NCBI RefSeq assembly: GCF_051014685.1
Contig: NW_027478391.1
Coordinates: forward strand, 248,001-312,000
Source of the DNA: Ptiloglossa arizonensis
Taxonomy: Eukaryota; Arthropoda; Insecta; Hymenoptera; Colletidae
DNA: 64,000 nucleotides
Direction: 5' to 3'
The notes beneath the pieces are model-generated. The model saw nothing but the letters and a program-made list of their open reading frames with translations, was not told the origin of the DNA and did not search any database. The translations under genes were made by a program, and so were the position numbers. Positions 35,001 to 46,284 of this stretch are shown piece by piece; the first letter of the stretch is position 1; each line of letters begins with the position of its first letter.

Positions 35001-38000
35001 CGAGAAATTCCTGTTGCATCTGAAGGTATAAACTCTCCCGATTACAATGGTGTGTGTACTTTTCCCCTAGGCCATTGTATTTATTGGTTTCGAGTATCAG
35101 ACTTGCGAAAATTTTGATGGTTTCTCAAGCATTCCTTAGTTTCAAACTCGCATATCTCGCGAACGGATAGACGAGCTCGAGAAATGCCTGTTGCATCTGA
35201 AAGCAGAAACTCGCCCGATTACAATGGTGTGTGTACTTTTCCCCTAGGCCATTCCAGTTATTGGTTTCGAGTATCAGACTTGCGAAAATTTTAATGGACT
35301 CTCAACCATTCCTTAACTTCAAACTCGCATATCTCGCGAACGGATTGACGAACTCGAGAAATTCCTGTTGCATCTGAAAGTAGAAACTTGCGCGATTACA
35401 ACGGTGTGTGTACTTTTCCCCAAGGCCATTCCAGTTATTGGTTTCGAGTATTAGACTTGCGAAAATTTTGATCGTTTCTCAACCATTCCTTAACTTCAAA
35501 CTCCCATATCTCGCGAACGGATTGACGAACTCGAGTAATTCCTGTTGAATCTGAAAGCAGCCACTCGCCCGATTACAACGGTATGTGTATTTTTGCCCTA
35601 GACCATAGTAGTTAATGGTTCCGAGTATCAGATTCCGAAAATTTTGATGGTTTCTCAACCATTCTTTAACTTCAAACTCCCATATCTCGCGAACGGATTG
35701 ACGAACTCGAGAAATACCTGTTGCATCTGAAAGTAGAAACTCTCCCGATTACAATGGTGTGTGTACTTTTCCCCTAGGCCATTGTAGTTATTGGTTTCGA
35801 GTATCAGACTTGCGAAAATTTTGATGGTTTCTCAACCATTCCTTAGTTTCAAACTCCCATATCTCGCGAACGGATTGACGAACTCGAGAAATTCCTGTTG
35901 CATCTGAAAGAAGAAACTCGCCCGATTACAACGGTATTAGTATGTTTCCCCTAGACCATTGTAGTTATTGCTTTCGAGTATCAGACTTGCGAAAATTTTG
36001 ATGGTTTCTCAACCATTCCTTAACTTCAAACTCGCATATCTCGCGAACGGATTGACGAACTCGAGAAATTCCTGTTGCATCTGAAAGTAGAAACTTGCCC
36101 GATTACAACGGTGTGTGTACTTTTCCCCAAGGCCATTCCAGTTATTGGTTTCGAGTATTAGACTTGCGAAAATTTTGATCGTTTCTCAACCATTCCTTAA
36201 CTTCAAACTCCCATATCTCGCGAACGGATTGACGAACTCGAGTAATTCCTGTTGAATCTGAAAGCAGCCACTCGCCCGATTACAACGGTATGTGTATTTT
36301 TGCCCTAGACCATAGTAGTTAATGGTTCCGAGTATCAGATTCCGAAAATTTTGATGGTTTCTCAACCATTCCATAACTTCAAACTCCCATATCTCGCGAA
36401 CGGATTGACGAACTCGAGAAATTCCTGTTGCATCTGAAAGAAGAAACTCGCCCGATTACAACGGTATGTGTATTTTTGCCCTAGACCATAGTAGTTAATG
36501 GTTCCGAGTATCAGATTCCGAAAATTTTGATGGTTTCTCAACCATTCTTTAACTTCAAACTCCCATATATCGCGAACGGATTGACGAACTCGAGAAATTC
36601 CTGTTGCACCTGAAAGTAGAAACTTGCCCGATTACAACGGTGTGTGAACTATTCCCCAAGGCCATTCCAGTTATTGGTTTCCAGTATCAGACTTGCGAAA
36701 ATTTTGATCGTTTCTCAACCATTCCTTAGTTTCAAACTCGCATATCTCGCGAACGGATAGACGAACTCGAGAAATTCCTGTTGCATCTGAAAGCAGAAAC
36801 TCGCCCGATTACAACGGTATGTGTATTTTTGCCCTAGACCATAGTAGTTAATGGTTCCGAGTATCAAATTCCGAAAACTTTGATGGTTTCTCAACCATTC
36901 TTTAACTTCAAACTCCCATATCTCGCGAACGGATAGACGAACTCGAGAAATACCTGTTGCATCTGAAAGTAGAGACTTGCCCGATGACATCGGTGTGTGT
37001 ACCTTTCCCGAAGGCCATTCCAGTTATTGGTTTCCAGTATCAGACTTGCGAAAATTTTGATCCTTTCTCAACCGTTCCTTAACTTCAAACTCCCATATCT
37101 CGCGAACGGATTGACAAACTCGAGAAATTCCTGTTGCATCTGAAAGCAGAAACTCGCCCGTTTACAATGGTGTGTGTACTTTTCCCCTAGGCCATTCCAG
37201 TTATTGGTTTCGTGTATCAGACTTGCGAAATTTTTGATTGTTTCTCAACCATTCCTTAACTTCAAACTCCCATATCTCGCGAACGGATTGACGAACTCGA
37301 GAAATTCCCGTTCCATCTGAAAGTAGAAACTCGCCCGTTTACAATGGTGTGTGTACTTTTCCCCTAGGCCATTCCAGTTATTGGTTTCGTGTATCAGACT
37401 TGCGAAATTTTTGATTGTTTCTCAACCATTCCTTAACTTCAAACTCCCATATCTCGCGAACGGAAGGTCGAACTCGAGAAATTCCTGTTGCATCTGAAAG
37501 CAGACACTCGCCCGTTTTCAATGGTTTGTGTATTTTTGCCCTGGGCCATAGTAGTTATTGGTTTCGAGTATCAGACATGCGAAAATTTTGATGGTTTCCC
37601 AACCATTCCATAACTTCAAACTCCCATATCTCGCGAACGGATTGACGAACTCGAGAAATTTCTGTTGCATCTGAAAGCAGAAACTCGCCCGTTTACAATG
37701 GTACGTGTATTTTTGCCCTAGGCCATAGTAGTTATTGGTTTCTAGTATCAGACTTGCGAAAATTGTGATGGTTTCTCAACCATTCCGTAACTTCAAACGC
37801 CCATATCTCGCGAACGGATTGACGAACTCGGGAAATTCCTGTTGCATCTGAAAGAAGAAAATCGCCCGATTACAACGGTATTAGTATGTTTCCCCTAGAC
37901 CATTGTAGTTATTGCTTTCGAGTATCAGACTTGCGAAAATTTTGGTGGTCTCTCAACCATTCCTTAACTTCAAACTCGCATATCTCGCGAACGGATTGAC

Positions 38001-41000
38001 GAACTCGAGAAATTCCTGTTGCATCTGAGAGAAGAAACTCGCTCGATTACAACGGTATCTGTATTTTTGCCCTAGACCATAGTAGTTAATGGTTCCGAGT
38101 ATCAGATTCCGAAAATTTTGATGGTTTCTCAACCATTCTTTAACTTCAAACTCCCATATCTCGCGAACGGATTGACGAACTCGAGAAATACTTGTTGCAT
38201 CCGAAAGTAGAAACTTGCCCGATGACATCGGTGTGTGTACCTTTCCCGAAGGCCATTCCAGTTATTGGTTTCCAGTATCAGACCTGCGAAATTTTTGATT
38301 GTTTCTCAACCATTCCTTAACTTCAAACTCCCATATCTCGCGTGGATAGACGAACTCGAGAAGTTCCTGTTGCATCTGAAGGCAGAAACTCGCCCGATTA
38401 CAATGGTGTGTGTACTTTTCCCCTAGGCCATTCCAGTTATTGGTTTCGAGTATCAGACTTGCGAAAATTTTAATGGACTCGCAACGATTCCTTAAATTCA
38501 AACTCCCATATATCGCGAACCGGTTGAAGAACTCGACAAATTCCTATTGCATCTGAAAGTTGAAACTCGCCCGATTACAACGGTATGTGTATTTTTGCTC
38601 TAGACCATAGTAGTTATTGGTTTCGAGTATCAGACTTGCGAAAACTTTGATGGTTTCTCAACCATTCCTTAACCTCAAACTCCCATATCTCGCGAACGGT
38701 TTGACGAACTCGAGAAATTCCTGTTGCAACTGAAAGCAGAAACCCGCCCGATTACAACTGTATGTGTATTTCTCCCCTTCGCCATTCCAGTTATTGGTTT
38801 CGAGTATCAGAACAGCGAAAGTTTTGGTGATTTCACAACAGTTCCATAACTTCAAACTCCCATATCTCGCGATCGGTTTGACGAAGTCGAGAAATTCCTG
38901 TTGCATCTGAAAAAAGAAACTCGCCCGATTACAACGGTATTAGTATGTTTCCCCTAGGCCATTGTAGTTATTGCTTTCGAGTATCAGACTTGCGAAAACT
39001 TTGATGGTTTCCCAACCATTCCGTAACTTCAAACGCCCATATCTCGCGAACGGATTGACGAACTCGAGAAATTCCTGTTGCACCTGGAAGTATAAACTCT
39101 CCCGATTACAATGGTGTGTGTACTTTTCCCCTAGGCCATTCCAGTTATTGGTTTCGAGTATCAGACTTGCGAAAATTTTTATGGTTTCTCAACCATTCCT
39201 TAACTTCAAACTCCAATATCTCGCGAACGGATTGACGAACTCGAGAAATTCCTGTTGCATCTGAAAGTAGAAACTTGCCCGATTACAACGGTGTGTGTAC
39301 TTTTCCCCAAGGACATTCCAGTTATTGGTTTCGAGTATCAGACTTGCGAAAATTTTGATCGTTTCTCAACCATTCCTTAACTTCAAACTCCCATATCTAG
39401 CGAACGGATTGACGAACTCGAGTAATTCCTGTTGAATCTGAAAGCAGAAACTCGCCCGATTACAACGGTATGTGTATTTTTGCCCTAGACCATAGTAGTT
39501 ATTGGTTTCGAGTATCAGATTCCGCAAATTTTGATGGTTTCTCAAACGTTCCTTAACTTCAAACTCCCATATCTCGCGAACGGGTTGACGAACTCGAGAA
39601 ATTCCTGCTGCATCTGAAAGCATAAACTCTCCCGATTACAATGTTTTGTGTACTTTTCCCCTAGGCCATTCCAGTTATTGGTTTCGTGTATCAGACTTGC
39701 GAAATTTTTGATTGTTTCTCAACCATTCCTTAACTTCAAACTCCCATATCTCGCGTGGATAGACGAACTCGAGAAGTTCCTATTGCATCTGACGGCAGAA
39801 ACTCGCCCGATTACAATGGTGTGTGTACTTTCCCCCTAGGCCATTCCAGTTATTGGTTTCGTGTAACAGACTTGCGAAATTTTTGATTGTTTCTCAACCA
39901 TTCCTTAACTTCAAACTCCCATATCTCGCGTGGATAGACGAACTCGAGAAGTTCCTATTGCATCTGAAGGCAGAAACTCGCCCGATTACAATGGTGTGTG
40001 TACTTTTCCCCTAGGCCATTCCAGTTATTGGTTTCGAGTATCAGACTTGCGAAAATTTTAATGGACTCGCAACCATTCCTTAAATTCAAACTCCAATATA
40101 TCGCGAACCGGTTGAAGAACTCGACAAATTCCTATTGCATCTGAAAGTTGAAACTCGCCCGATTACAACGGTATGTGTATTTTTGCTCTAGACCATAGTA
40201 GTTATTGGTTTCGAGTATCAGACCAGCGAAAACTTTGATGGTTTCTCAACCATTCCTTAACCTCATACTCCCATATCTCGCGAACGGTTTGACGAACTCG
40301 AGAAATTCCTGTTGCAACTGAAAGCAGAAACTCGCCCGATTACAACTGTATGTGTATTTCTCCCCTTCGCCATTCCAGTTATTGGTTTCGAGTATCAGAG
40401 CAGCGAAAGTTTTGGTGGTTTCACAACAGTTCCATAACTTCAAACTCCCATATCTCGCGATCGGATTGACGAACTCGAGAAATTCCTGTTGCATCTGAAA
40501 GAAGAAACTCGCCCGATTACAACGGTATTAGTATGTTTCCCCTAGGCCATTGTAGTTATTGCTTTCGAGTATCAGACTTGCGAAAACATTGATGGTTTCT
40601 CAACCATTCCGTAACTTCAAACGCCCATATCTCGCGAACGGATTGACGAACTCGAGAAATTCCTGTTGCACCTGAAAGTAGAAACTCGCCCGATTACAAT
40701 GGTTTGTGTACTTTTCCCCTAAAACCATTCAAGTTATTGGTTTCGAGTATCAGACTTGCGAAAATTTTGATCGTTTCTCAACCATTCCTTAACTTCAAAC
40801 TCCCATATCTAGCGAACGGATTGACGAACTCGAGTAATTCCTGTTGAATCTGAAAGCAGAAACTCGCCCGATTACAACGGTATGTGTATTTTTGCCCTAG
40901 ACGATAGTAGTTATTGGTTTCGAGTATCAGATTCCGCAAATTTTGATGGTTTCTCAAACGTTCCTTAACTTCAAACTCCCATATCTCGCGAACGGGTTGA

Positions 41001-41150
41001 CGAACTCGAGAAATTCCTGCTGCATCTGAAACTATAAACTCTCCCGATTACAATGGTGTGTGTACTTTTACCCTAGGCCATTGTAGTTATCGGTTTCGAG
41101 TATCAGACTTGCGAAAATTTTGGTGGTTTCTCAACCATTCCTTAACTTCA
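32030..41150. repeat. Zone C superrepeat, copy 2
   Basis: It repeats the monomer order of 22650-30530. Matching pairs include 22661 and 33-monomer-phase equivalent 32033, 23361 and 33264, 25747 and 36186, 27973 and 38235, 29032 and 39648, 29630 and 40246, and 30471 and 41088. In 29021-29400 against 39637-40016 I count about 3 differences, near 99% identity, much closer than neighbouring monomers are. Relative to copy 1 it gains about three monomers near 32580-33110, others near 33430-33960, and two near 36400-36700, and lacks two between 37000 and 38000. Homology ends near 41150. Confidence 0.85.
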
Positions 41151-42180
41151 AACTCCCATATCTCGCGAACGGATTGACGAACTCGAGAAATTCCCGTTGA
41201 ATCTGAAAGCAGAAGCTCGCCCGATTACAACGGTATGTGCATTTTTGCCCTAGGCCATAGTAGTTATTGGTTTCGAGTATCAGACTTGCGAAAATTTTGA
41301 TCGTTTCTCAACCTTTCCTTAACTTCAAAGTCCCATATCTCGCGAACGGTTTGACGAACTCGAATAATTCCTGTTGAATCTGAAAGCAGACACTCGCCCG
41401 ATTACAACGGTATGTGTATTTTTGCCCTAGACCATAGTAGTTAATGGTTCCGAGTATCAGATTCCGAAAATTTTGATGGTTTCTCAACCATTCTTTAACT
41501 TCAAACTCGCATATCTCGCGCACGGATTGAGGAACTCGAGAAATTCCGGTTGCATCTGAAAGTACAAACTCGCCCGATTACAACGGTGTGTGAATTTTTC
41601 CCCTAGGCCATTGTAGTTATTGATTTCGAGTATCAGACTTGCGAAAATTTTAATGGCTTCTCAACCATTCCTTAACTTCAAACTCGCATATCTCGCGAAC
41701 GGATTGACGAACTCGAGAAATTCCTGTTGCATCTGAAAGCAGAAACTCGCCCGATTACAACGGTATGTGTATTTTTGCCCTAGACGATAGTAGTTATTGG
41801 TTTCGAGTATCAGATTCCGCAAATTTTGATGGTTTCTCAAACGTTCCTTAACTTCAAACTCCCATATCTCGCGAACGGGTTGACGAACTCGAGAAATTCC
41901 TGCTGCATCTGAAACTATAAACTCTCCCGATTACAATGGTGTGTGTACTTTTACCCTAGGCCATTGTAGTTATCGGTTTCGAGTATCAGACTTGCGAAAA
42001 TTTTGGTGGTTTCTCAACCATTCCTTAACTTCAAACTCCCATATCTCGCGAACGGATTGACGAACTCGAGAAATTCCCGTTGAATCTGAAAGCAGAAGCT
42101 CGCCCGATTACAACGGTATGTGCATTTTTGCCCTAGGCCATAGTAGTTATTGGTTTCGAGTATCAGACTTGCGAAAATTT
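40870..42180. repeat. 883 bp-offset duplication at the end of zone C
   Basis: The rare CCTAGACGATAG variant at 40901 recurs at 41784, and the following monomers match: GATTCCGCAAATT, GAACGGGTTG, CTGCTGCATCTGAAACTATA, TACTTTTACCCTAGG, GTTATCGG, CCCGTTGAATCTG and GGTATGTGCATTTTTG. About 420 bases are shared at an offset of 883. The gap between them holds CGAATAATTCC and CGCGCACGGATTGAGG monomers seen nowhere else. Confidence 0.8.
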
Positions 42181-43560
42181 TGATGGTTTCTCAACCGTTC
42201 CTTAACTTCAAACTCCCATATCTCGCGAACGGATTGACAAACTCGAGAAATTCCTGTTGCATCTGAAAGCAGAAACTCGCCCGATTACAACAGTATTTGT
42301 ATTTTTCCCCTAGGCCACTGTAGTTATCGCTTTCGAGTATCAGACTTGCGAAAACTTTGATGGTTTCTCAACCATTCCTTAACGTCAAGCTACCATATCT
42401 CGCGAACGGATTGACGAACTCGAGAAATTCCTGTTGTATCTGAAAGTAGAAACTCGCCCGATTACAATGGTGTGTGTACTTTTCCCCTAGGCCATTCCAG
42501 ATATTGGTTTCGAGTATCAGATCTGCGAAAATTTTGATGGTTTCTCAACCATTCCTTAACTTCAAACTCCCATATCTCGCGAACGGATTGACGAACTCGA
42601 GAAATTCCTGTTGCATCTGAAAGCAGAAACTCGCCCGATTACAACGGTATGTTTATTTTTGCCCTAGGCCATAGTAGTTACTGATTTCGAGTATCAGACT
42701 CGCGAAAATTTTTATGGTTTCTCAACCATTCCTTAACTTCAAACTCCCATATCTCGCAAACCGATTGACGAACTCGAGAAATTCCCGTTGCAACTGAAAG
42801 TAGAAACTCGCCCGATTACAATGGCGTGTGTACTTTTCCCCTAGGCCATTCCAGTTATTGGTTTCGTGTATCAGACTTGCGAAATTTTTGATTGTTTCTC
42901 AACCATTCCTTAACTTCAAACTCCCATATCTCGCGAACGGATAGACGAACTCGAGAAGTTCCTATTGCATCTGAAGGCAGAAACTCGCCCGATTACAATG
43001 GTGTGTGTACTTTTCCCCTAGGCCATTCCAGTTATTGGTTTCGAGTATAAGACTTGCGAAAATTTTAATGGACTCTCAATCATTCCTTAAATTCAAACTC
43101 CCATATCTCGCGAACCGGTTAAAGAACTCGACAAATTCCTATTGCATCTGAAAGTTGAAACTCGCCCGATTACAACGGTATGTGTATTTTTGCTCTAGAC
43201 CATAGTAGTTATTGGTTTCGAGTATCAGACTTGCGAAAATTTTGATCGTTTCTCAACCATACCTTAACTTCAAAATCCCATATCTCGCGAACGGATTGAC
43301 GAACTCGAGTAATTCCTGTTGAATCTGAAAGCAGACACACGTCCGATTACAATGGTGTGTGTAATTTTCCCCTAGGCCATTCCAGTTATTGGTTCCGAGT
43401 ATCAGATTCCGAAAATTTTGATGGTTTCTCAACCATTCTTTAACTTCAAACTCCCATATCTCGCGAACGGATTGACGAACTCGAGAAATACCTGTTGCAT
43501 CTGAAAGTAGAAACTTGCCCGATTACAAAGGTGTGTGTACTTTTCCCCAAGGCCATTCCA
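42180..43560. repeat. Zone D: transitional mixed monomers
   Basis: Monomers with private changes (CGGTATGTTTATTTTTG, CCAGATATTGG, CAGTATTTGTATTTTTCC, CCGGTTAAAGAACTCG) are mixed with zone C types such as CTCAATCATTCC with CTCGACAAATTCC. No repeated block longer than about two monomers was recognised inside it. This looks like an older part of the array with less recent homogenisation. Confidence 0.65.
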
Positions 43561-44499
43561 GTTATTGGTTTCGAGTATCAGACTTGCGAAAATTTTGATC
43601 TTTTCTCAACCATTCCTTAACTTCAAACTCCCATATCTCGCGAACGGATTGACGAACTCGAGTAATTCTTGTTGAATCTGAAAGCAGACACTCGCCCGAT
43701 TGCAACGGTATGTGTATTTTTGCCCTAGACCATAGTAGTTATTGGTTTCGAGTATCAGATTCCGCAAATTTTGATGGTTTCTCAACCATTCCATAACTTC
43801 AAACTCCCATATCTCGCGAGCGGATTGACGAACACGAGAAATTCCTGTTGCACCTGAAAGTAGAAGCTCGCCCGATTACAACGGTATTTGAATTTTTCCC
43901 CTAGGCCATTATAGTTATTGGTTTCGAGTATCAGACTTGCGAAAATTTTGATGGTTTCTCAACCATTCCTTAACTTCAAGCTACCATATCTCGCGAACGG
44001 ATTGACGAAGTCGAGAAATTCCTGTTGCATCTGAAAGCAGAAACTCGCCCGATTACAACGGTATGTGTATTTTTGCCCTAGGCCATAGTAGTTACTGATT
44101 TCGAGTATCAGACTCGCGAAAATTGTTATGGTTTCTCAACCATTCCTTAACTTCAAATTCCCATATCTCGCGAACGGATTGAGGTAATCGAGAAGTTCCT
44201 GTTGCATCTGAAAGTAGAAACTCGCCCGATTACAACAGTATGTGTATTTTTCCCCTTGGCCATTGTAGTTATTGGTTTCGAGTATCAGACTTGCGAAAAT
44301 TTTGATCGTTTCTCAACCATTCCTTAACTTCAAACTCCCATATCTAGCGAACGGATTGACGAACTCGAGTAATTCCTGTTGAATCTGAAAGCAGAAACTC
44401 GCCCGATTACAACGGTTTGTGTATTTTTGCCCTAGACAATAGTAGTTATTGGTTTCGAGTATCAGATTCCGCAAATTTTGATGGTTTCTCAAACGTTCC

Positions 44500-44970
44500 T
44501 TAACTTCAAACTCGCATATATCGCGACAGGATTGACGAACTCGAGAAATTCCAGTTGCACCTGAAAGTACAAACTCGTCCGATTACAACGGTATATGTAT
44601 TTTTCCCCTAGGGCATTCTAGTTATACGTTTCAAACATCAGAATTGCGAAAATTTTGATGGTTTCTCAACCACTCCTTAACTTCATGCCCCCATATCTCG
44701 CGAACGGATTGACGAACTCGAGAAATTCCTGTTGCATCTGAAAGTACAAACTCGCCCAATTACAACGGTATATGTATTTTTCCCCTAGGCCATTCTAGTT
44801 ATACGTTTCAAACATCAGAATTGCGAAAATTTTTGTGGTTCCTAAACCACTTCTTAAATCCAAACTCCCATATCTCGCGAGCGGATTGATGAATCCGAAA
44901 AATTCCTGTTGCGCCTGAAAGTAGAAACTCGCCCGATTACAACGGTATGTGTATTTTACCCCTAGGCCAT
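44500..44970. repeat. Most divergent monomers of the window
   Basis: Between 2 and 3 monomers carry GTTATACGTTTCAAACATC and AGAATTGCG where the rest of the array has GTTATTGGTTTCGAGTATC and AGACTTGCG. Other private forms are CTTCATGCCCCC, CTTCTTAAATCC, GCGAGCGGATTGATGAATCC and TTGCGCCTG. They are still recognisable satellite at full length and in phase. They may be relics of an older subfamily. Part of the last one is found again at 63584-63710. Confidence 0.75.
44835..44850. other. Inverted repeat GTGGTT-CCTA-AACCAC with paired changes
   Basis: This is the counterpart of the common ATGGTT-TCTC-AACCAT dyad. Both ends of the arms changed together (A to G on the left, T to C on the right), so a perfect 6-bp stem is kept while the loop changed. 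The preceding monomer near 44660 has ATGGTT with AACCAC, a plausible one-step intermediate. It is a single case, so chance cannot be excluded. Confidence 0.55.
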
Positions 44971-46284
44971 TGTACTTATTGGTTTCGAGTATCAGACTTG
45001 CGAAAATTTTGATCGTTTCTCAACCATTCCTTAACTTCAAACTCCCATATCTAGCGAACGGATTGACGAACTCGAGTAATTCCTGTTGAATCTGAAAGCA
45101 GAAACTCGCCCGATTACAACGGTATGTGTATTTTTGCCCTAGACAATAGTAGTTATTGGTTTCGAGTATCAGATTCCGCAAATTTTGATGGTTTCTCAAA
45201 CGTTCCTTAACTTCAAACTCCCATATCTCGCGAACGGATTGACGACCTCGAGAAATTCCTGTTGCATCTGAAAGTATAAACTCTCCCGATTACAACGGTG
45301 TGTGTATTTTTGCCCTAGACCATGGTAGTTATTGGTTTCGAGTATCAGATTCCGAAAATTTTGATGGTTTCTCAACCATTCCTTAATTTCAAACTCCCAT
45401 CTCTCCCGAACGGATTGAGGAAATCGAGAAATTGCTGTTGCATCTGAAAGTAGAACCTCGCCCCATTACAACGGTATGTGTATTTTTGCCCTAGACCATA
45501 GTGGTTAATGGTTTCGAGTATCAGATTCCGAAAATTTTGATGGTTTCTCAACCATTCCTTAACTTCAAACTCCCATATCTCGCGAACGGATTGACGAACT
45601 CGAGAAATTCCTGTTGTATCTGAAAGAAGAAACTAGCCCGATTACAATGGTGTGTGTACTTTTCCCCTAGGCCATTCCAGTTATTGGTTTCGAGTATCAG
45701 ATTTGCGAAAATTTGGATGGTTTCAAAACCATTCCTTAACTTCAAACTCCCATATCTCCCGAACGGATTGAGGAAATCGAGAAATTCCTGTTGCATCTGA
45801 ATGTAGAACCTCGCCCCATTACAACGGTATGTGTATTTTAGCCCTAGACCATAGTAGTTAATGGTTTCGAGTATCAGATTCCGAAAATTTTGATGGTTTC
45901 TCAACCATTCCTTAACTTCAAGCTCCCATATCTCGCGAACGGATTGACCAACTCGAGAAATTCCTGTTGTATCTGAAAGTAGAAACTTGCCCGATTACAA
46001 TGGTGTGTGTACTTTTCCCCAAGGCCATTCCAGTTATTGGTTTCGAGTATCAGACTTGCGAAAATTTTGATGGTTTCTCAACCATTCCTTAATTTCAAAC
46101 TCGCATATCTCGCCAACAGATTGACGAACTCGCGAAGTTCCTGTTGCATCTGAAAGCAGACACACGCCCGATTACAACGGTATGCGTATTTTTGCCCTAG
46201 ACCATAGTAGTTATTGGTTTCGAGTATCAGATTCCGAAAATTTTGATGGTTTCCCAACCATTCCTTAAATTCAAACTCCCATAT

